Shown in pieces: positions 6,676 to 9,237 of a stretch of DNA of 9,237 nucleotides. The DNA is from UBA6382 sp963631415 (GTDB taxonomy: Bacteria > Bacteroidota > Bacteroidia > Bacteroidales > Bacteroidaceae): positions 1-9,237 of the forward strand of contig CAVGQS010000100.1 in NCBI GenBank assembly GCA_963631415.1. The letters run 5' to 3'. The position numbers were made by a program, and so were the translations under genes. The notes below the pieces were generated by a model. The model was given only the letters and a program-made list of their open reading frames with translations, did no database searches and was not told the DNA's origin. The stretch's first letter is position 1. Each line of letters opens with the position of its first letter.

Positions 6676-6777
6676 CAAGAACTTCCTTCCTTTGCGAGAA
6701 CTTCTATATCAGTTGAGAAAACTTCTTGTTGTTTAGAGAACTTCTAATTGTTTAGAGGACACCTCTGCTTGTTGATT
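6676..6777. repeat. Degenerate ~20-bp repeats with AGAACTTCT cores
   Basis: Five tandem segments begin at about 6676, 6696, 6715, 6736 and 6755. The best matches are 6696-6714, 6715-6735 and 6736-6754, built as GAGAACTTCT followed by a T-rich part ending GTTTA. The core AGAA-C-TTCT is a small dyad. Copies at the edges are weakly conserved. No gene is seen here. Confidence 0.5.
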
Positions 6778-6806
6778 GAGGATTGCCCAGCGAGTTCTCC
6801 TCTTCG

Positions 6807-6849
6807 AAAAAATCAGCGCCGAGGACACTCCGTTGAGCAGTCCTCGGCG
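6807..6849 (-). terminator. Terminator of the GIN-domain gene
   Basis: CGCCGAGGAC (6817-6826) pairs perfectly with GTCCTCGGCG (6840-6849) over 10 bp with a 13-nt loop. On the minus strand the stem is followed by a T6 tract (A6 at 6807-6812 on the plus strand). It begins 6 nt after the gene's stop codon. Confidence 0.88.
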
Positions 6850-6855
6850 TTGGTT

Positions 6856-7677
6856 TTAGTAATTACTTGCTGCGGGCTTCAGGTCTCTGTCGTTGAGGCT
6901 GGCGCTTCCCGTCACGGTCTTCCTCACGCTTCCCGCCTCGCCCTTCAGCACTGCGCTGGCGCTGCCGGAGAGCTCTATTTCCAGTCTGTCGCACACCACT
7001 TTGCAGTCAGCCTTCGACGCATCGCTGCCGTCCAGGTCTATCTCCATAGCCTTGCCCGACACCGTGATGTTGCTGCTGCCCGAGAGGTCGCACTCCATGC
7101 TCCGGTCAGCCACGCAGTTGCCCTTGATGGCCGAAGAGCCGCTGGCGTCGAAGTCTGCCTCGTGGCAAGCCGCCTTGTCTACGCTGAAGGTAGAGCTGCC
7201 CTCTACGTCAGCCTCGAGCTTTCCGCACTTCAGGGCGTCTATCTTCACGCTCGACTTGCCGGACAAGTCCGCGCTGAAGTCTTGCCACTGCTCAAGTTTC
7301 TTGCAGTTGAACTCCGTAGAGCCATCTGCAGAAAACTCCCTCAGTGTGGGCGCCTTTATAATAAGGTGTATTTTTGGGCTGTTGCTGCTCAGCAAGCTGC
7401 CGTACTTCACGTTGAGCTCGCCGTTCTTTACCGTCATCTTGATGTTGTCCAGCACGTCGGCGTCGGCCTGGGCAGTCACCTCGCAGTTGTTGCCCTGCAC
7501 AAACTCCACCGTCACGTCGGCGTTGCACTTGATTTCAATCTCGTCAAAGTCACCAACTGCAAACACCTTGTCCGAAGCGGCGGCTGTTGTCGTCTCTCTC
7601 TGTCCTGCCTGACTCTTGCAGGCCAACAGAGCCATGCATGCGAGCATGGGCACTAAATACTTTGTTTTGGTTCTCAT
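6856..7677 (-). CDS. GIN-domain (DUF2807) lipoprotein
   Basis: A 273-residue predicted lipoprotein. The ATG at 7677 is chosen because it begins the signal peptide MRTKTKYLVPMLACMALLAC, with lipobox LLAC and lipidated Cys20; the open frame reaches back to 7830 but that extension is not hydrophobic. After a short linker, residues about 40-115 start the GIN domain (FDEIEIKCNADVTVEF is typical), followed by a serine/glycine ladder of about 20-residue steps: ADGS 117, DLSGKSS 137, DVEGSS 157, DASGSS 177, DLSGSS 197, DLDGSD 214, ELSGSA 235 and TGSAS 256. This pattern fits a beta-solenoid. Residues after Cys20 lack an acidic surface-export signal, so a periplasmic face is inferred. GIN-domain proteins are common in Bacteroidetes envelopes; their function is not established. 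It is a single gene with its own terminator. Confidence 0.9.
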   Translation of the reverse strand: MRTKTKYLVPMLACMALLACKSQAGQRETTTAAASDKVFAVGDFDEIEIKCNADVTVEFVQGNNCEVTAQADADVLDNIKMTVKNGELNVKYGSLLSSNSPKIHLIIKAPTLREFSADGSTEFNCKKLEQWQDFSADLSGKSSVKIDALKCGKLEADVEGSSTFSVDKAACHEADFDASGSSAIKGNCVADRSMECDLSGSSNITVSGKAMEIDLDGSDASKADCKVVCDRLEIELSGSASAVLKGEAGSVRKTVTGSASLNDRDLKPAASNY

Positions 7678-7700
7678 GTTCGTAGGTTTTTTAGATGTTA

Positions 7701-7708
7701 CAAAATTG
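7701..7708 (-). promoter_or_regulatory. Weak -7-like element for the GIN gene
   Basis: On the minus strand this reads CAATTTTG, 7 of 8 matches to TAnnTTTG, and lies 23 bp before the ATG at 7677. A TTTC about 21 bp upstream (7733-7730 on the minus strand) is a 3-of-4 match to the -33 TTTG. It is suggestive only. Confidence 0.3.
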
Positions 7709-7905
7709 AATGTTCGTTTGTTTGACGGCGAAACAGCCCCGCGGTTTAAGCGGGCTCGCCATTTTAACAATTTTTGGGAAATTCCGGCGCCCCAGTCCCG
7801 CCACGCAACCATCCCCCTGCTCTCTGACACCCTTGGCAGCCAACAGGCGCCGCCATCACTTCGCCCACCCTAAAACGCACCCGCAAAACAAGTTGCGGCA
7901 AAATC

Positions 7906-7919
7906 TTTTTGCGCAAAAA
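7906..7919. promoter_or_regulatory. 14-bp perfect palindrome upstream of CNNM gene
   Basis: TTTTTGCGCAAAAA is fully self-complementary and lies 25 bp upstream of the -7 element at 7945-7952, near or just beyond the -33 position. Its TTTGCGC/GCGCAAA core is shared with the inverted repeat at 4045-4078. It is a candidate regulator site. Confidence 0.45.
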
Positions 7920-7944
7920 CACTGCCGTTATGAAAAAATGTACG

Positions 7945-7952
7945 TATTTTTG
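7945..7952 (+). promoter_or_regulatory. -7 element for the CNNM gene
   Basis: TATTTTTG matches TAnnTTTG exactly and lies 28 bp before the ATG at 7981. No TTTG at the usual -33 distance is visible. Confidence 0.6.
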
Positions 7953-7980
7953 CAGCATATAACACACGTTCCAATCTTTT

Positions 7981-9027
7981 ATGGGTTTACTAATCCTGTT
8001 TTTCTTTCTTGCTTTGTCAGTTTCGGCTTTGTGCTCCGTGCTTGAGGCCGTGTTTTTGTCCACCCCCGCAACCTTCGTGGAAAGCGCCGGCGCTGCTGGC
8101 AAGAACCTCCGCTCGGCTGCGCTCCTCAAGAAACTGAAGAAAAATCCGAGCCGCCCCATCAGCGCCATCCTCACGCTCAACACCATCGCCAACACCATGG
8201 GCGCCGCAGCCGTCGGCACACAGGCAGGCCTGGTCTTCGGCAACGAGTGGATTGGTATCACCAGCGGCGTCATGACCCTGTGCATCCTCGTCTTTTCGGA
8301 GATAATACCCAAGACCATCGGCAACCGCTACTGGCGCTCGCTCGCCCTGCCCGCTGCCAACATCATCCGCGTCATGCTCTTCATCACCTATCCCCTCGTC
8401 ATCCTGGCTGAGGGACTGACCAAATGCCTGGGCAAGGCCAAGTCGCAGTCAGTGAGCCGCGACGAAGTCAGCGCCATGGTCAAGGTAGGCGCCGACGAAG
8501 GCGTGTTTGAGAAAGAGGAGAACAAGATGATTCAGAACCTCATCAAGCTCTCCACCGTCACCGCCCACGAAATCATGACACCCAGCGTGGTGGTCACCTC
8601 CGCCAGCGAGTCGCTCACCGTCAAGGACTTCTACGCCAAGGAGGAATACAACACCTATTCGCGCATACCCGTCTACCGCGACGACGAGGACTACATCACC
8701 GGCTACGTCCTGCGACAGACCATCCTCGAGAAACTGGCCGAAGACAAGTTCTCCACCACCCTCAAGGAGATTGTCCACCCCATCTTGACCTTCCAGGAAG
8801 AAGCCAGCGTCTCCAGCATCCTCGAACTGATGCTGGCCAAGAAGGAGCACATCTCCGTCATCATCGACGAGTACGGCTGCATGCGCGGCATCGTCACACT
8901 CGAAGACGTCATCGAGACCATGCTCGGCTTCGAAATCATGGACGAGCGCGACACCGTCACCGACATGCAGGACCTCGCGCGCAAAAAGTGGGAGCAAATC
9001 CGCACCGACATCGTCGCCAAGCACTAA
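7981..9027 (+). CDS. CNNM/CorC-type membrane protein with CBS pair
   Basis: A 348-residue inner-membrane protein. Residues 1-148 form the DUF21 (CNNM) transmembrane domain with hydrophobic segments at about 1-27, 60-85, 90-112 and 120-147, including the conserved FSEIIPKTIG motif (105-114) and a TLNTIANTMGA segment. Residues about 195-320 hold two CBS domains: EIMTPSVVV starts the first, and ISVIIDEYGCMRGIVTLEDV is characteristic of the second. CBS pairs usually bind adenine nucleotides, and characterised CNNM/CorC relatives are linked to magnesium or other cation export. The C-terminal CorC_HlyC domain of longer relatives is absent: the protein ends soon after CBS2. The start ATG fits the promoter 28 bp upstream. 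It is a single gene with its own terminator; the ion substrate is inferred from the family only. Confidence 0.93.
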   Translation: MGLLILFFFLALSVSALCSVLEAVFLSTPATFVESAGAAGKNLRSAALLKKLKKNPSRPISAILTLNTIANTMGAAAVGTQAGLVFGNEWIGITSGVMTLCILVFSEIIPKTIGNRYWRSLALPAANIIRVMLFITYPLVILAEGLTKCLGKAKSQSVSRDEVSAMVKVGADEGVFEKEENKMIQNLIKLSTVTAHEIMTPSVVVTSASESLTVKDFYAKEEYNTYSRIPVYRDDEDYITGYVLRQTILEKLAEDKFSTTLKEIVHPILTFQEEASVSSILELMLAKKEHISVIIDEYGCMRGIVTLEDVIETMLGFEIMDERDTVTDMQDLARKKWEQIRTDIVAKH

Positions 9028-9066
9028 TCCCCCTGCTCTCCATCCCCCACCAACCATAACGCCACC

Positions 9067-9105
9067 AAAAAAAGCGGCTGCGAATCCCTCGCAGCCGCTT
9101 TTTTT
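9067..9105. terminator. Terminator after CNNM gene, bidirectional shape
   Basis: GCGGCTGCGA (9074-9083) pairs perfectly with TCGCAGCCGC (9089-9098) around a 5-nt loop, flanked by A7 (9067-9073) and T7 (9099-9105), which extend the stem. It starts 40 nt after the stop codon. Confidence 0.92.
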
Positions 9106-9121
9106 GTGCCGTGTCGCCCCT

Positions 9122-9190
9122 TCAGGACAAAACCTCGCAAGGTAAAATCTCTGTTCGTCTCATTTTCAGTGCATTAAGCCTGGTGCGCAC
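9122..9190 (-). CDS. Possible 22-codon ORF in right repeat
   Basis: A GTG-started frame on the minus strand begins VRTRLNALKMRRTE and ends in CEVLS before a TGA; an internal ATG lies at 9163. It is the counterpart of the frame at 94-144, with mostly synonymous differences up to the MRRT motif, after which the two copies diverge. In this copy a TAA directly precedes the GTG, whereas the left copy has CAA. There is no family match I can recognise and no clear promoter. It is reported as a weak candidate only. Confidence 0.18.
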   Translation of the reverse strand: MRTRLNALKMRRTEILPCEVLS

Positions 9191-9237
9191 TTAAGAATTT
9201 TTAAGTAGTACTTTAGCGATTGAAAACAAGGACTTAA
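9148..9237 (-). repeat. Right copy of ~90-bp inverted repeat
   Basis: Read on the minus strand from the last base, this matches 47-136. The first 56 bp (9237-9182) differ at 4 positions from the left copy. It contains a perfect ACTTAA/TTAAGT dyad (9189-9206, loop GAATTT), which the left copy has with one mismatch. The copy runs to the window edge, so its true outer limit is unknown. Position 9106-9147, between it and the terminator, shows nothing recognisable apart from the end of the small ORF. Confidence 0.85.

Larger units (their letters stand above)
7678..7980. other. Divergent intergenic region, GIN and CNNM genes
   Basis: This 303-bp stretch separates two divergent genes and holds no convincing gene. 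It includes a hairpin-forming CCCGC/GCGGG at 7738-7754, odd palindromes TTGGC-A-GCCAA (7833-7843) and TTGC-G-GCAA (7893-7901), the 14-bp palindrome at 7906-7919 and the promoter at 7945-7952. Confidence 0.6.

Noticed and set aside
6748..7656. 302-codon plus-strand open frame opposite the GIN-domain gene
   Set aside because: The minus strand encodes a lipoprotein with signal peptide, a domain match and a matching terminator; the plus frame has no family features.
7930..7962. 10-codon frame MKKCTYFCSI before the CNNM gene
   Set aside because: It spans the -7 element, so its start codon would not be transcribed from that promoter.

Overview
The window looks like chromosomal DNA from a Bacteroidales bacterium (Prevotella- or Muribaculaceae-like; genus not resolvable by eye). 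The reasons are TAnnTTTG-type -7 promoter elements just upstream of genes, A/T-rich leaders without Shine-Dalgarno sequences, Bacteroidetes-style lipoprotein signal peptides, a GIN-domain (DUF2807) lipoprotein, and FKBP paralogues in an operon. Coding DNA is GC-rich with many C-ending codons; intergenic DNA is clearly more AT-rich.

Layout: (1) 1-533, no clear gene; it holds the left copy of a roughly 90-bp repeat (47-136), several small hairpins and a promoter at 491-498. (2) 534-3102, a three-gene operon of FKBP-type peptidyl-prolyl isomerases: one cytoplasmic, one lipoprotein, one with an ordinary export signal, closed by a strong terminator. (3) 3192-3396, repeat-rich DNA between convergent genes. 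(4) 3397-3975 (minus), a small YqiA-like alpha/beta hydrolase, divergent from pnp; a perfect 13-bp inverted repeat overlaps its promoter. (5) 4181-6403, polynucleotide phosphorylase, with its own promoter and terminator. (6) 6404-6855, a non-coding stretch with a five-unit 30-bp tandem array whose units carry palindromic arms, a 16-bp palindrome and a second degenerate array. (7) 6856-7677 (minus), a GIN-domain lipoprotein with its own terminator. (8) 7981-9027, a CNNM/CorC-type membrane protein (DUF21 plus two CBS domains) with terminator. (9) 9148-9237, the right copy of the 90-bp repeat, in inverted orientation and running to the last base.

The genes are mostly housekeeping: protein folding in the cytoplasm and envelope, RNA turnover, an envelope lipoprotein and a probable ion-transport-related membrane protein. 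I see no transposase, integrase, phage gene, CRISPR array, toxin-antitoxin or defence module. The most unusual material is non-coding: the inverted repeat pair bracketing the whole window, in which one reading frame shows mostly silent differences between copies; the 30-bp array behind pnp; and palindromes with a TTTGCGC/GCGCAAA core at two promoters. Because both ends lie in the same repeat family, the window may be an assembly contig broken at dispersed repeats rather than a mobile unit.
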